Assembly: GCF_010389155.1 (NCBI RefSeq)
Contig: NC_057767.1
Coordinates: forward strand, 24,067,723 to 24,131,722
Origin: Erigeron canadensis
Lineage: Eukaryota; Streptophyta; Magnoliopsida; Asterales; Asteraceae
DNA length: 64,000 bases
Direction of reading: 5' to 3'
Below are positions 40,346 through 52,480 of the stretch, piece after piece. The position numbers were made by a program, and so were the translations under genes. Each line of letters starts with the position of its first letter. The stretch's first letter is position 1. The notes beneath the pieces are model-generated. The model saw only the letters and a list, made by a program, of their open reading frames with translations, was not told the DNA's origin and ran no database searches.

Positions 40346-40590
40346 GCCCAAAGGTCAAATATGATTCTCGTGTTGCGTTTTCTTTCCCTTCTGCATAATA
40401 AACACTTAACATATTAATTCTGCCCAAAGGTGATTTAATTTGTTATGTGTGGCGAAAGGAACTCTTTTTCATGCATAAAATACACGATGCTTAATTTTGT
40501 GCCCAAAGGTCAAAAGATAAGTGTTGTGTTGCACGAACCTAAAGCTCATGTTTTTTGCTTAGATATTAGTTACTTCTGCCCAAAGGTGAT
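40346..40590. repeat. Four GCCCAAAGGT motifs at ~77-bp spacing in the Copia leader
   Basis: GCCCAAAGGT starts at 40346, 40422, 40501 and 40578 (spacings 76, 79, 77). Odd copies read TTTGTGCCCAAAGGTCAAA and even copies TTCTGCCCAAAGGTGAT, so the higher-order unit is about 155 bp, doubled. It lies shortly before gag. Confidence 0.85.
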
Positions 40591-40817
40591 GTAACATCTA
40601 AGTGGAGCCTAATTTTAGCTTATGGTTTTGGTGTTTACTATGCGTACTTATCACTTGCTTCATTAATATAATGGTCACAGTCTCATAACTTTAGGAACAT
40701 TAGGCATACTTAATTTAGTTCCATTACTCTAAGAGACCTCACTTAGTCCGCTTTACACAGCTAACTACGTCACTATAAATAACCTTCTTTAACTCGTATC
40801 GTAAATTCATATCCTCT

Positions 40818-43800
40818 TTGTCTCCACTGTCAGTACCTAACTTTGGCATTGAGCCACTCACTGGCGTGAACTATGCTTCTTGGAAGGATCAACTAATGCT
40901 GACTCTAGGCATGTTAGATTACGACCTTGCCATTCGTCAGGATGAACCTGCTGCCATTATCGAGCAATCCACTAGGGAGCAGAAGGCGGCTTATGATAGA
41001 TGGGAAAAGGCGAATCGATTATCACTTAGGCTGGTCAAGAATACAATCCACCTCAGCATCCGAGGAGCAATTCCTGATTCTGACAAGGTGAAGGAATACC
41101 TCAAATCTGTAGAGGATCATTTCAAGGGATCATCGAAGGCGCTGGCAAGTAATTTGATGCTGCAAATGCTTACTCTGAAATATGATGGTAGCAGTGGTGT
41201 TCGTGAACACATTATGAAGATGACTGACATGGCTAATAAGCTTAAGAGCCTTGAAATGGAAGTGTCGGATAACTTTCTTGTGCACTTCATAATGACATCC
41301 TTACCTGCTCGTTTTGACACCTTCAAAGTGAATTACAATGCTATGAAGGATAAGTGGTCAACGAGTGATCTAATTTCGATGTGTGTGCAAGAGGAGGAAC
41401 GCCTCAAACTGGCACAGCCTGAGTCTGTTCATCTTACCACCACTGCTAATTCTAAGAAAAGGAAGGGTAGATCTGGTAATTCTGGTAATAAGAATGCAAA
41501 TAAAGTCCCTAAGACCAATCCTGGTGCAGTTGCTTCTAGCTCTAATCCCTTGAGTGGCAAACTTCATTGTAAATTCTGTCGTGCAAATGGGCACACTCAG
41601 AAAAATTGCCCTAAATTCAAGGAATGACTAGCTAAGAAAGGTAACGTACTTTATGCAATATTTGATTCTTTTATGACTGATGTACCTATTAATACATGGT
41701 GGGGTGACTCTGGTTCTATGGTTCATGTGACCAACTCAATGCAGGGATTTCTTACAATCCAGAAGCTACCAAAGGGCCAAAGAAAACTTAGAGTTGGAAG
41801 TGGTGATCTCTTAGATGTTGAAGCCATAGGAACCTTAATTTTACATATGAGTACCAGAAAGACTATTAGACTAGTAGATACCTTATATGTACCGAGAATT
41901 ACTCGGAATCTTGTATCTATTGGTAAACTTGATCTTGAAGGTTATGTAATGATTCATGGTAGCGGCAAGATTGCTATTACTTTAAATAATGAATTGCTTG
42001 GTCGTGGTTTTTTGGATGGATTACTGTATAAATTAGAATTAGATCATAAATTTTCCTAGTCTTTGTTGTCTCTTAATGTTGATGATGTAACTAAAACAAA
42101 GACAAAATCACCCAAGAAATTGGAGAATTCCTCTATGTTGTGGCATAAACGTCTTGGCCACATCTCACAAGATCGCATGAAACGAGTCGTGAAAGATGGA
42201 ATCTTACCTTCTCTCGATTTCAGTGATTTTGAAACATGTATTAAGTGCCTTAAAGGCAAAATGGCTAAAGGTAACAAGAAAGGAGCCACTAGGAGTTCCA
42301 ACTTGTTGGAAATAATACACACTGACATTAGCGGCCCTTATTCCACATCAATCACTGGTCATACATCATTTATTACATTTATTGACGATTATTCGCATTA
42401 TATGCACCTGTATTTAATTAAGGAAAAATTTGAGTCTTTACAAACTTTTATTGATTATAAAACTATGGTTGAAAACCAACTCGATCGTAAAATAAAAGTT
42501 GTAAGATCAGATAGGGGAGGTGAATATTATTGCAGACATACTGACATTGGTCAAGCTCCTGGTCCTTTCCATAATTATTGCAAAGACCATGGCATTATTA
42601 ACCAATACACCATGCCTGGTTCTCCTCAACAAAATGGTGTTGCTGAAAGGAGAAACCAAACCTTAATGGACATGGTGAGAAGTATGCTTGCCAACACCAA
42701 CTTACCTAATTTCCTTTGGATTGAGGCCTTAAAAACAGCCGTTCATATACTCAATAGGGTTCCATCCAAATCTGTCCCTAAAACTCCTCATATATGAAAG
42801 TATGGGGGTGTCCTGCCGAAGCTAAAATCTATAACCCAAACCTAAAGAAACTGGACCCTAAAACCATTACATGTTTCTTTGTTGGTTATCCAGATAACTC
42901 AAAAGGTTATCGGTTTTACTGTCCTACCCATACTACTTCCATCACTGATACGCAACATGCTACTTTTCTTAAGAACTCAGAGATTAGTGGGAGCACGACA
43001 AATCATAACTTGGATTTGCATGAAGTACAAGATGCGGGGGGAAACCACTCGTCGGTTATTAGTCCTCCGATAATTCCTCTTGTACCCAACGCTGCTCAAA
43101 CCACTGATCAACCTTCTCCTAATCACAACGCTGCTAATATCAATGATCCTCCTTCTCCTAATCAGAATCCTCCTCCTAATCATAATGTTGATGCTGAGAA
43201 TAATGAAGGACCTTCCGTTACAGAACCTGAAATTCAGCTTAGAAGATCATCCAGGTAACGAAGGGCCACAAATTTTGATGATTATGTCACCTTCTTAGCT
43301 GAAGATGAGGACATTGGAAAGCTTACTGATCCTACCTCTTATCAAGAAGCCATTAATAGTGACCAAGCCTCTAAATGGAATGACGCCATGATTGAGGAGC
43401 TTAATTCCATGAAACATAACGACGTTTGGGATTTGGTTGAACTTCCTGAAGGATCCAAACCAACAGGTTGTAAATGGGTCTTCAAAACCAAACTAGACCT
43501 GAATGGAAATGTTGAACGCTATAAGGCTAGACTGGTTGCAAAAGGCTATACTCAAAAGGCTGGAATTGATTATCAAGAGACCTTTTCTCCTGTGTCTCGT
43601 AAAGATTCCCTAAGGATCGTCATGGCACTAGTAGCTCATTTTGATCTTGAGTTACATCAGATGGATGTCAAGACCGCTTTTCTTAATGGAGACTTGGAAG
43701 AAGACGTATACATGTGGCAGCCTGAAGGATTCATTCCAAAAGGTAAAGAGCACATGGTCTGCAAGTTGAAGAAGTCCATATATGGGTTGAAACAAGCGTC

Positions 43801-44899
43801 ACGTCAATGGTACCTTAAGTTCGATGAAGTCATGAAAGGACAAGATTTCTTAAAGAATCCAGTGGATCAATGCACCTATCTCAAGATCAGTGGGAGTAAC
43901 TTCATAATCCTTGTTTTGTACGTAGATGACATCCTACTTGCAAGTAACAACTTGGATATGCTGCATGAAACGAAGCGCATGCTTTCGCAGAATTTTGACA
44001 TGAAAGATCTCGGTGAGGCCTCTTATGTCATAGGTATCGAAATACACCGGGATAGGCGTAATGGTGTTCTAGGTCTTTCTCAAAGGGCCTATATTGACCG
44101 TATTCTGGAATGCTATAAAATGCAGGACTGCTCACCCACTATAGCTCTAGTAGTCAAAGGAGATGTATTCGGTTCTTTCCAAACCCCGAGTACTGAGATT
44201 GAAAAGGAGCAGATGAGGGTGATACCTTATGCATCTGTAGTTGGGAGCATTATGTATGCTCAAGTCAGCACTCGACCAGATATCGCTTACATCGCCGGTA
44301 TGCTAGGACGTTATTTGTCTAATCCTTGATTGGCACACTGGAAAGCGGCTAAAAAGGTTCTAAGATATCTGCAAGGGACCAAAGACTACAAACTAACTTT
44401 TAGGAGTGATGACTTAGAAGTAGTAGGATATTCAGATTCCGATTTTGCTAAAAGCAAAGAGGACAAGAAATCTACTTCTGGATATATTTTCATGTTAGCT
44501 GGCGGACCTATCTCTTGGTGGAGTCATAAACAGAAACTGATTGCAACGTCCACCATGATGGCTGAATATATTGCCGTTTACAATGCCACTTGTCATGGGA
44601 TGTTGTTAAGGAACCTTGTCAGTGGACTTAAAATCGTCAATTCTATTTCTAGACCATTGAAGCTTTACTGTGATAACTCAGCTGCCGTAACTTTCTCGAA
44701 CAGTAATAGTTCGACTGGTGCTGGACTGTACCTCGATACAAAGTATCTGTTTGTACGCGAACGGGTTGAGGAAAATGTTCTTTGTATTGAGTACATAAGT
44801 ACAAATGATATGCTAGCGGATCCGATGACCAAAGGTCTTCCTCCTAATATCTTCATAGGACATGTGTCGAAGATGGGGCTCACAAAAGATTTAATTTAA
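40818..44899 (+). pseudogene. Copia gag-pol polyprotein, broken by stops and one frameshift
   Basis: Domains in order: gag with NYASWKDQLMLTL and zinc knuckle CKFCRANGHTQKNC (to 41610); protease with WWGDSGS (41700; usually DSGA/DSGC); gag-pre-integrase [10 protein letters not shown] (42150); integrase with [28 protein letters not shown] (42310-42660); reverse transcriptase with QMDVKTAFLNGDLEED and the catalytic YVDDILLASN (43660-43950); RNase H with YSDSDFA, TSTMMAEY and CDNSAAV (44430-44700). Lesions: TGA 41625-41627 (after KFKE), TAG 42057-42059, a frameshift with TGA at 42795-42797, TAA 43256-43258, TGA 44327-44329. The 5' start is unclear because no ATG begins the frame just upstream of VPNFGIEPLTG. 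Apart from these lesions, conserved residues are well kept, so inactivation looks fairly recent. Confidence 0.9.
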
Positions 44900-45210
44900 T
44901 AGCATATTGTACTTGTCAGGTCATTATTATTAAATTTAATAAAATTTTCCTCTGTATTCAGATTTTGTTTGTCTATTATTTACATTCAGCATCCATAATG
45001 ATGTATAGACATTATTGTAACGAAATTTGTCTTAGTCAATTGATCATTGCTTATTTAGTTTTAAATTTTGAGTCATAGTTTGACTAGTGGGGGTCTTGAG
45101 TTGATGTTCTTCTCTACGACTGTACTTATTGGCTATGATTTCGGTTTAAAACAAAATGAGTATTATCCCTGCCGAATTAACTGTGATACTCATAGATAAA
45201 TGATCGCTTG

Positions 45211-45224
45211 GGCAAGTGGGAGAA
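45211..45224 (+). other. Polypurine tract of the Copia element
   Basis: GGCAAGTGGGAGAA abuts the 3' LTR and has the usual plus-strand priming composition. Confidence 0.7.
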
Positions 45225-45675
45225 TGTTGGACTCACGTAGTTGTGACCTTCACCGATCATATATCAGTCCGATATGATAATTGACAAATAATTGAAATCC
45301 TTATGTCGGTAAATATACGATGGGCGTATTTACCATTAATGACATAATATAGGGTTTCCCATTAGGTGGTTAGAATTAAAGAGACTTATAATACACATCA
45401 CACAAAACACCAAGGGGGCTAAGTATAAATGTTATATATAAATATAACATAATTAAGTCATTGGTGACTAATCAATCATTAATTTCGGCCACCCTTAATT
45501 TTGTGTGTTTTTCTCTCTAATCTTCTTCCCCATCTAATCTATAATCACCTTAATTTGGGAACCAATCTCAATGGCAAGAATGCTAAATCAACTAACAGGT
45601 TCCTCAGGATCTTCAGGTTAGTAATCATTAATCATGTTTACATTATATTTATAATACAAATCAATCTTTTTCCAA
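45225..45675 (+). repeat. 3' LTR of the Copia element
   Basis: A near copy of 38866-39319 starting TGTTGGACTCACGTAG. It ends TTTTTCCAA; the terminal CA is missing at the junction with the Harbinger remnant (GACGTGG). Confidence 0.9.
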
Positions 45676-45765
45676 GACGTGGCGAGCGATTTGCTTGACG
45701 GGTATTTGCAAATGGCGGGGAAGACCTCAGAGGAGGAGCTTGGACATTTTTGTAGAGGTACTTTA

Positions 45766-46260
45766 CTAAAATTTATTTTTCAATTTTTCTAGTAACTCCT
45801 TTTTTATGCATTCGTAACTCCTTCCATAGGTCTCTTCTCTCTTTGTCTTTGTTACAAGCATACATAAACAATACGTATGCTTCTTATTATTCACAATTTC
45901 AATAAAACAAAGCATGATTTGCTCCATTTTATGCAGACTCGTCAGCCTAACTACACTATCATCCCACCCAACTATAATTCTACAGCCTCTTACACTTTTG
46001 GCCATATTTGAAGCCCAATCCCAATTCCTAAAAGTATTCTTGTAGGCTTTCTCAATTTTATTCTGATTTTCTCAATTATTGCACAAATATTTAGTTTTTC
46101 ATTCATTATTAAGTTCCCGACCTCTTTCTGTTTAGGAAGCTCATTGAGCCCCCTAACATTCCGTACTGCAATATTACTCTCCAGTATATATTTGGACCTC
46201 CATGTGCATCTACATTCTACACATCCATATTACTACTACTAGTCTCATATTTATTTGTGC
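45766..46260 (-). pseudogene. LINE (L1-type) endonuclease remnant
   Basis: On the minus strand NVRGLNELPKQKEVGNLI with LNICAIIE (46190-46070) and NWDWASN, GCRIIVGWDDSVV and MEQIMLC (46020-45890) follow the order of the EEP endonuclease domain of plant non-LTR retrotransposons (NIRGLN...KQ.EV, then CRIILGW). One frameshift separates the two blocks. The reverse transcriptase is not present. It abuts the Harbinger remnant at about 45758. Confidence 0.6.
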
Positions 46261-46435
46261 TTATTAACTTAGCGATAGGGATGCTTTCTTCTTCACCCTC
46301 CTTCGTCCTATTTCTATTCCATTCATTTTTTTTACCATATTATCCCCCAACTCATTCTTACTCTCATCATATTCGTGCTTTTCACCCTTCCCATTACTTG
46401 GTTCATTATTGTTGTCAATCTTATCATTAACTGAC

Positions 46436-47372
46436 TTACATCCTCACCTTCTTGCACTTCATCGATGACATTATTTTTTAATAATAACCCGTTACCATCA
46501 ATCAGTTTTTCACTTCATGTGAGTCATCTACATTCGAATGTAACAGAACAGAATCTTTATAACTTTATTCGTCGATAAACCCATATGTCACTGTTTTTAT
46601 CAAACAGGACGGTTTAACAAAAGTACACTTTGTTATGGTTTGGATTAGATGGTACCCTTTTTTTTTCTTTGTTTGTTTTGGTTTGTTCTATTTTTTTTAC
46701 TAACCATTATATATAAACATTAACAGCAGTCCGAGCCCTTGCAAAGTTAAATAAGACAAAGTTAGTTCGACAGCTAACCATCCTATCGTGTTTCAAGACA
46801 GACTCTTACCATAGAGTTTACGGGGAAGGAAACACTTTTGTGAAAAGTATTGATTATTCGGTAATGGAAAGTGCATTGGGAAACATTTTTTTGGACTTAT
46901 GGACCTAGTGGGTCTATTCGTATAGTTAGGGATGATAATGGAAACAACAAAAGATATGATTATTTCCTGTGCAGCAGAATCAGCTAAAAAGGCATTGTAA
47001 TTAGACGGATATATCATTACTAGAAAACCCATGTATTTAAGTTTATTACTCGTATCTAGTTTTTAGTTTCAAATACATATATATATTTTTTTAGTAGGTA
47101 AATTTTGACATTATTACGATTTTTGATTTAACATGCATTTCCCAGGGTGGTTGGCGAGTACGTCGATGATAATAGGATGAGAGGTGCACCAACATTGTTT
47201 GTGAGACGTTTAGAGGGAGAGATATCTGAAACAATGTTGAAAAATGTCTTTTTCAAGATTTGAGTATATTCTTGAGGTTATGGTTATAAGAGATAAAGAC
47301 GGAATTTTCGAAGGATGAGGATTTGTCACCCATGACACGTGACAGTGTCGTTCAAGCCCAGAAGGATAAAGG
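46436..47372 (+). pseudogene. Poly(A)-binding-protein-like fragment, arm 1 of an inverted repeat
   Basis: Translated pieces follow the RRM1-RRM2-RRM3 order of plant PABP. RRM1: HVSHLHSNVTEQNLY (family: VGDLDxNVTDxQLY). RRM2: a FVKSIDYSVMESALGNIF-like block (family: FIKNLDxSIDxKALHDTF) and SIRIVRDDNGN. After an intron-like gap with AT-rich text (about 47045-47144), RRM3: ISETMLKNVFF, VIRDKDGIFEG and GFVTHDT. The intron between RRM1 and RRM2 (about 46625-46730) is also kept, so it derives from genomic DNA and not from a processed transcript. Frames are broken many times. Arm 2 is the reverse complement at 47373-48209. Confidence 0.75.
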
Positions 47373-48209
47373 ATAAACGTATTGATGTTTCTACCTTTAT
47401 CTTTGAGCGCTTGAACAATACTCTCACAAGTGTCATAGGTGATAAATCCATATCCTTCGAAAATTCCGTTTTATCTCTTTAAACCATAGACAGAGTGATA
47501 TACCCAAATCTTGAAAAGACACTTTTCAACATTGTTTCAGATATAATATCAAACTAAAACTAGATACGAGTAATGAACTTGATTACATGGGTCTTCTACC
47601 AAAGATATATCCATCTAATTGGAGTCCTTTTTTAGCTGATTTTGATGATCGGAACTGGACATAACCATATCCTTTGCTATTTCCATTATCATCCTTAACT
47701 ATGCGAATAGATTTAGTAGGTTCATATGTCCAAAAATGTCTCCCAATGTGCTTTCCTGAAATGAATAATCAAGATTTTTCACAAAATTCTTTCTTCCCCG
47801 TAGACTCTATAATAAGGGTCTCTCCTCAACCAAGATAGGACGATTGGATGTCCAACTAAGTTTTTCTTATTTTAACTTTGTGAGGGCTCGAATAGCTGTT
47901 ATATTTACTATGAAATGGTTAGTCAAAAACAGAATAAACCAAAACAAACAAAGAAAAGAAGAAAAAGAAAGGGTATCATCATTGCTTTAGGTAAGATACC
48001 TAACCATAACAAAATGGTATTTTTGTAAAAGTGTCCCGATTGGTAAAAATATTGACATTTGGGTTTATCGACGAAAAAACTTGATAAAGATTCTGTTCGG
48101 TTACATTCCGGTGTAGATGACCGACATGGAATGAAAAACCGATCGTCGGTGGCTGATTATTATTGGAAGATGATGTTATTGATGAAGTGAAAGAAGGTTG
48201 AGGATGTAA
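47373..48209 (-). pseudogene. Poly(A)-binding-protein-like fragment, arm 2 of an inverted repeat
   Basis: The minus strand repeats arm 1 with substitutions and a deletion. RRM1 is better kept here (FSFHVGHLHRNVTEQNLYQV, FTNRDTFTKIPF), as are RRM2 (NLDYSFQESTLGDIF, TKSIRIVKDDNGNSKGYGYV, DGYIFGRRPM) and RRM3 (GIFEGYGFITYDTCES). It lacks about 130 bases between RRM2 and RRM3 that arm 1 keeps. The two arms meet at about 47372 with a spacer of at most a few dozen bases, so a transcript would fold into a long hairpin. Confidence 0.75.
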
Positions 48210-48212
48210 GGG

Positions 48213-48572
48213 GGTGTTTGATTCAATGGAATGGAAATGGTGGAAATGGAATGAGAAACACTTCTCATGTTTGGTTGTAATGGAGAATGGGAAAGAGAAT
48301 CGAGAATAGGGAATCGATTCCATTCCCTCAATTCTCTATGAAATGTAGAGAATTGATGGGAATGGAAATTTTGTAATTTTTTTGTTTTTGTTTTAGTGAT
48401 GTTATATGTATTAAATTTGATTATTATTTAAAATTTAGTATTTTTTATATATTCATTCTCTGCTTGTACCAAACGACGAAATCGATTCTCTTTCGAAATA
48501 CTCATTCTATTTCCCACTATATTCATTCTCTATTAGATTTTCATTCTCTTTTATTCACTCCTATCAAACACC
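48213..48572. mobile_element. MITE with GGTGTTTGAT inverted ends
   Basis: 360 bases starting GGTGTTTGATTCAATGGAAT and ending ATTCACTCCTATCAAACACC, with internal GAATGG/CATTCTC complementarity throughout. The ends resemble widespread plant MITEs of hAT or Harbinger type; I cannot decide which. It touches the outer edge of PABP arm 2. Confidence 0.7.
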
Positions 48573-50880
48573 AGAGCATCAGGTATGGATGCAAGATACA
48601 GAACTATCAAAAATGTCACATCAGCGTCATATCAGTTTTCATCATTTCATCAACTTTAAGCAGTTATGGATGCAGAACCATCCAGAACGCAGAACACTAC
48701 CTTTTTTATTTAATATATCAAATATATTATTTTCTTAACTATATGTTTTATTTAATAATATATTAATAAAAAGATATTACTAAATAAAGTATAACAAACA
48801 TTATAATGGTAGCTTAACTTTATGTAGATATTTTCTGCCAGAACTTAAAAAGTCTAATCTTTAAGATCTTATTATTGATCTTGAATTTTAGTAATGGACC
48901 CAATGTAATCGAGCTACCAAAACATAACCGTTAAGATTTGAAATTGTTGTAATACAAACACTTGACCTTAACTGTCAACTAATTAAATATGAGTACTGAA
49001 TCTGTTTACCACAATTATAATTGGTGCACAGTCATACCAATATTATACAAAATTTATGAGATGTAGATGACTTAACAAAACTTTCATGCGATCCATAACT
49101 AAAATTTTTAAAAATTTGGAACTCCAAAACTTTTCTTTCAAATTTATAGATTTAATTCACCAAGGAAGCCAGCATCACCAATTAATCTCAAAATTTAGTA
49201 GGGCGTAATATTAAACCCCGCATACTTAAGACGACTTATCATGTCTCGAAAGTAATATATAATGCAATTAGAGTGTATGCGCATGGAATCCACGTCCTTA
49301 TTACAATTAACTCAAATTGTCAATTAGAATCTTACCTCATGAGTCGATGTAAACTCGTGTATTCGAAAGGTGCATTCTTGATGATCACCAATAGTAAAAC
49401 ACAATGGATCCGGTAAGGGGTCTCCTCCTTTAATTTTTGATGTCCTTCAATTACCTTTCAAACTACCTCAAACAAAATTTAAACATCTCGCTTCTTCGGC
49501 CGAATGATTTTTGAAATTCAATCGTTTTAAGTCACAGAGCATTAGAGTAAAAGAAAAAGAGTGCATGTCATTAGTATTGTTAAATCTCAACCCATTAATT
49601 AGCTCAAAGATGTCAGTTCATATTTTTATGTACGAGCATGGTACCCGCACAATGCGGCGACGACGACATTGGTTGCGATTTGGTGACGTCAACGGATGGT
49701 GATGACATCGTCGTCAAGTGGTGTAGGAAATTGATATAAAGATATTTGAAATTAGGGATAGTGAATATATATCTTTTAAAAGATTATAGAATGATTGTGT
49801 AAGTTAATTTATTAAGAGTAAAATAATAATTTCGCATGTCCCAAAATTGTAAAATTTTCAATATAGGTGTATAATTTTTATATGGTAGTATAGATAATAC
49901 TCTCAAAGCAAATTTTGTAGGCCGTTTTATTTAGACTGACTATTATAATATTGGCTGGCTATGAATTAAAATAATTTATATCTCAAAATAAAGAAAACCA
50001 TTATTTAATATTGGCTATTATACTCGATGTCTACAAAATAAAATATTCATAAAGATCTGATAATATAATCATATAATATCATTAGGAACTTATGAAAGAA
50101 AACATAATTAATCGATTTATCATCATTAAAAGTACTGTTATGATTATTTAAAGAAAATATGAATGATCGAGTTTAGATATCATTATTAATGATGGCTCAT
50201 CGATTAGATAAAAAATTGTTTTCGAAAGATTTAAAGCATGATCTTAAATCTTATTATTGTTTGTTTTCAGAAAACTAAAAGAAATATAATTAATGAAAAC
50301 ATTAATCATGTGTACGTACCTCAAAAGAAATTGTCGGCAGTAATCGTAATCGCAAATAATAGGCTTTGAACTATGACTTATGCATTACTTACCATCACAC
50401 TTCCTCATTCTCCAGCAAAAGGATGTGGGATTGAGACATAAACTTTCGTAGAACAAAAATGTTGATAACGTATTATAAAGCTGTAAAACAAGAACAATAT
50501 AAAAGAACAAAAATATAAAGACAATTGAGAATTGTGTATTATTAATCTCATGAATAACTACTTATATACATACAATATTGGAATATTCTTCAAGAAAACA
50601 ATTTGTTAATATAATAATAAGATCTCCAATAAATATAGACATCCATACCATAATTATTTACAATAGTTTTTCATTTTTCATTTCATTCCTCCCCTCCCCT
50701 CACATCTCTAACATGTTTTTTAAAAAATTAAAAATAAAAAACATTTTCTACAACCAAACACTTAGTTTTCCTATCGTAAAAAACTCAAGAAAGTAGATTT
50801 AACATTATTCTCCATCATTTCTTTCCATATTACTATATATACTAAAAACCATGCATCTTTTTGCGTGCGTCACACATTTT
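48573..50880. other. Intergenic, no gene seen
   Basis: AT-rich. At 49640-49720 a GC-rich patch (GTACCCGCACAATGCGGCGA, then CGACGAC) resembles 18903-18960 and may be a Helitron-type or other dispersed repeat end. No coding segment recognised. Confidence 0.45.
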
Positions 50881-50887
50881 TAACACT

Positions 50888-51910
50888 TTTAGTCCCTGTC
50901 GTTAAATTTGTTGCAGCAATGGTCCTCATCAGCTAATGGATGTTAAGTTTTTCCTGCATCTATAGTCCCTGTCGTTACATTTGTTACAACAATGGTCCTA
51001 TCAACTAAATTTAACCTTTTAACTCTAGGTTTCTTAATCTTTGTCACATAACTTTAATCTTTCAACTTTTGTCACATAACTTTAATTTTTTTACTTTTAG
51101 CACGAAATTTTTGTTTTATTTAGTTTTTAAACAAATGTTTTTCTAACTTTTGCCACGAAAGTTTCATTTTTTTACTTTTTATGACGGAAAATTTTAACTT
51201 TTAACTTTTTTGTCACATAAATTTAATTTCTTTTACTTTTGGCACGAAAGCTTTGTTTTATTTAGGTTTTAAACTTTTTTTTTTCTAATTTCTGTCACGA
51301 AAATTCATTCTTTTTACTTTTTATCACAGAAACTTTTAATTTTTACTTTTTGTCACATAACTTTTATTTCTTGCACGAAATTTTTGTGTTATTTACTTTT
51401 TAAACTTTCGTTTTTTTAACTTTTGTCACGAAAGTTTCATTCTCTTTACTTATTATCACACAAATTTACGAAGTTTTTATTTCTTCTACTTTCCACACAA
51501 AAGTTTTGTTTTATTTACATTTTATACTTTTATTTTTTCAACTTCAGCCACCAACTTTTTATTTTCTTTACTTTTTATCACATAACTTTTCAATTTTTAA
51601 CTTTTGCCACGAAAATTTCATTTTATATAATTTTGCACATGTTTACATGTTACGTAATGTCTCCCGGGGACAAAATAGCGTTACTTGAAATCCGTGCGTC
51701 CATGTTTTTCAGCAACATCAGTCCCTGTTGTTTAATAGTTTGCAATAACAGTCCTCTTTTTTAACGATCGTTACCTTCTGTTTTAGTTTGTAACGAAATT
51801 TTTCAGCTTTTATAGTCCCTGTCGTTTAATATATTGCAACAGTAGTCCTCTTTTTTAACGGACATTAATTTCTGTTTGAGTTTCTAACGGGTAACAATAA
51901 CGGATGAAAA
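50888..51910. repeat. Composite repeat: AGTCCCTGTCG blocks around a degenerate tandem array
   Basis: TAGTCCCTGTCGTTAAATTT-like lines followed by GCAACAATGGTCC occur at 50890-50930 and 50965-51000, and again at 51720-51755 and 51818-51850. Between them (51040-51620) a T-rich array repeats TTTTGTCACGAAA, TTTACTTTTTATCACA, CACATAACTTT and GGCACGAAA with a rough period of 120-150 bp. Open frames across it (51423-51764, 51506-51688) are low-complexity Phe/Ile/Leu runs and are not genes. Confidence 0.75.
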
Positions 51911-52480
51911 TGAGGTCCTTTTTTCTACCTAAGAGTTGAGTCTTTATTCTCAAATGGGTGTTAACGATCGTTAGATGGTATTTTAGTGTAAGATGAGAGT
52001 TACAAAAAGCTAATGCAAATCATGTCCATTTTACTCAAATGAGTTTGTTTATTTGTTTTACGTTTTTACTTTTGCTTTATACTTTTAACTAAAATTGTCG
52101 TTCTTTAAGTTGTTTTTGGCTTTTTACAATATATTGTATAAAGTCAATATGGTATCCGCGTTTATCTGTCTTTCTATTTTGTACAATTTCTACATTAATT
52201 TATATGATATATTCCATTTCTTTTCATATTTCACATATAATAGTATAGTTTTAGTATGTTTTCATTCTTTCTTTTTTCCCGTTTTGCCACATTTTTTTCC
52301 AATTAAACATATATATTTTACATTTGTACACTATCATACATTTTCGGACATGTGTTTAAACAAAAAACAAACGATTCTATCTCCAGTGTGTATAAGGTTT
52401 TCGAAAACAACGTTATGTCTCCCGGCTAATATAACTAGTTGTCTAGTTCCATCTAAAAATAATGTAACCTCAAAAGACTC
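51911..52480. other. AT-rich region upstream of the Vps62-like gene
   Basis: No conserved frame. The T-rich open frame at 52095-52484 looks like chance hydrophobic translation. The last part will include promoter sequences of the gene starting at 52693. Confidence 0.5.

Larger units (their letters stand above)
38866..45675 (+). mobile_element. Ty1/Copia retrotransposon with both LTRs
   Basis: 6.8 kb: 5' LTR 38866-39319, primer site 39322-39332, a long leader, gag-pol 40818-44899, polypurine tract 45211-45224, 3' LTR 45225-45675. The LTRs differ at roughly a dozen positions by eye over about 450 bases. The target was the Harbinger transposase: TCGAC precedes the 5' LTR, but only GAC follows the 3' LTR, whose terminal CA is also missing. 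A 4-base deletion at the right junction would explain both. It cannot be autonomous because pol is broken. Confidence 0.9.
38480..45758 (+). pseudogene. PIF/Harbinger transposase pseudogene, split by a Copia insertion
   Basis: The ATG at 38480 begins a Ser-run N terminus (MSSSSSSSFDSMSSN) ending EEEEEEQERL at a TGA (38618-38620); after a shift in the GGAAGA-rich stretch the next frame gives RSMRNYFVDQRTYTPRKFKR, FQMPKGLFLR, CIYFQERVNVTTKLGTP and HPQFD at 38865. These match the N-terminal part of plant Harbinger (DDE_Tnp_4) transposases. The frame resumes in register at 45676 beyond the Copia element with VASDLLDGYLQMAGKTSEEE and LGHFCR, then stops at about 45758 where LINE-like DNA begins. 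The catalytic DDE region is absent. The precise resumption of frame across 6.8 kb shows a coding target was hit. Confidence 0.8.

Noticed and set aside
52434..52442. Helitron 3' end (AACTAGTT) before the Vps62-like gene
   Set aside because: No hairpin precedes the CTAG and no matching 5' TC end could be identified.
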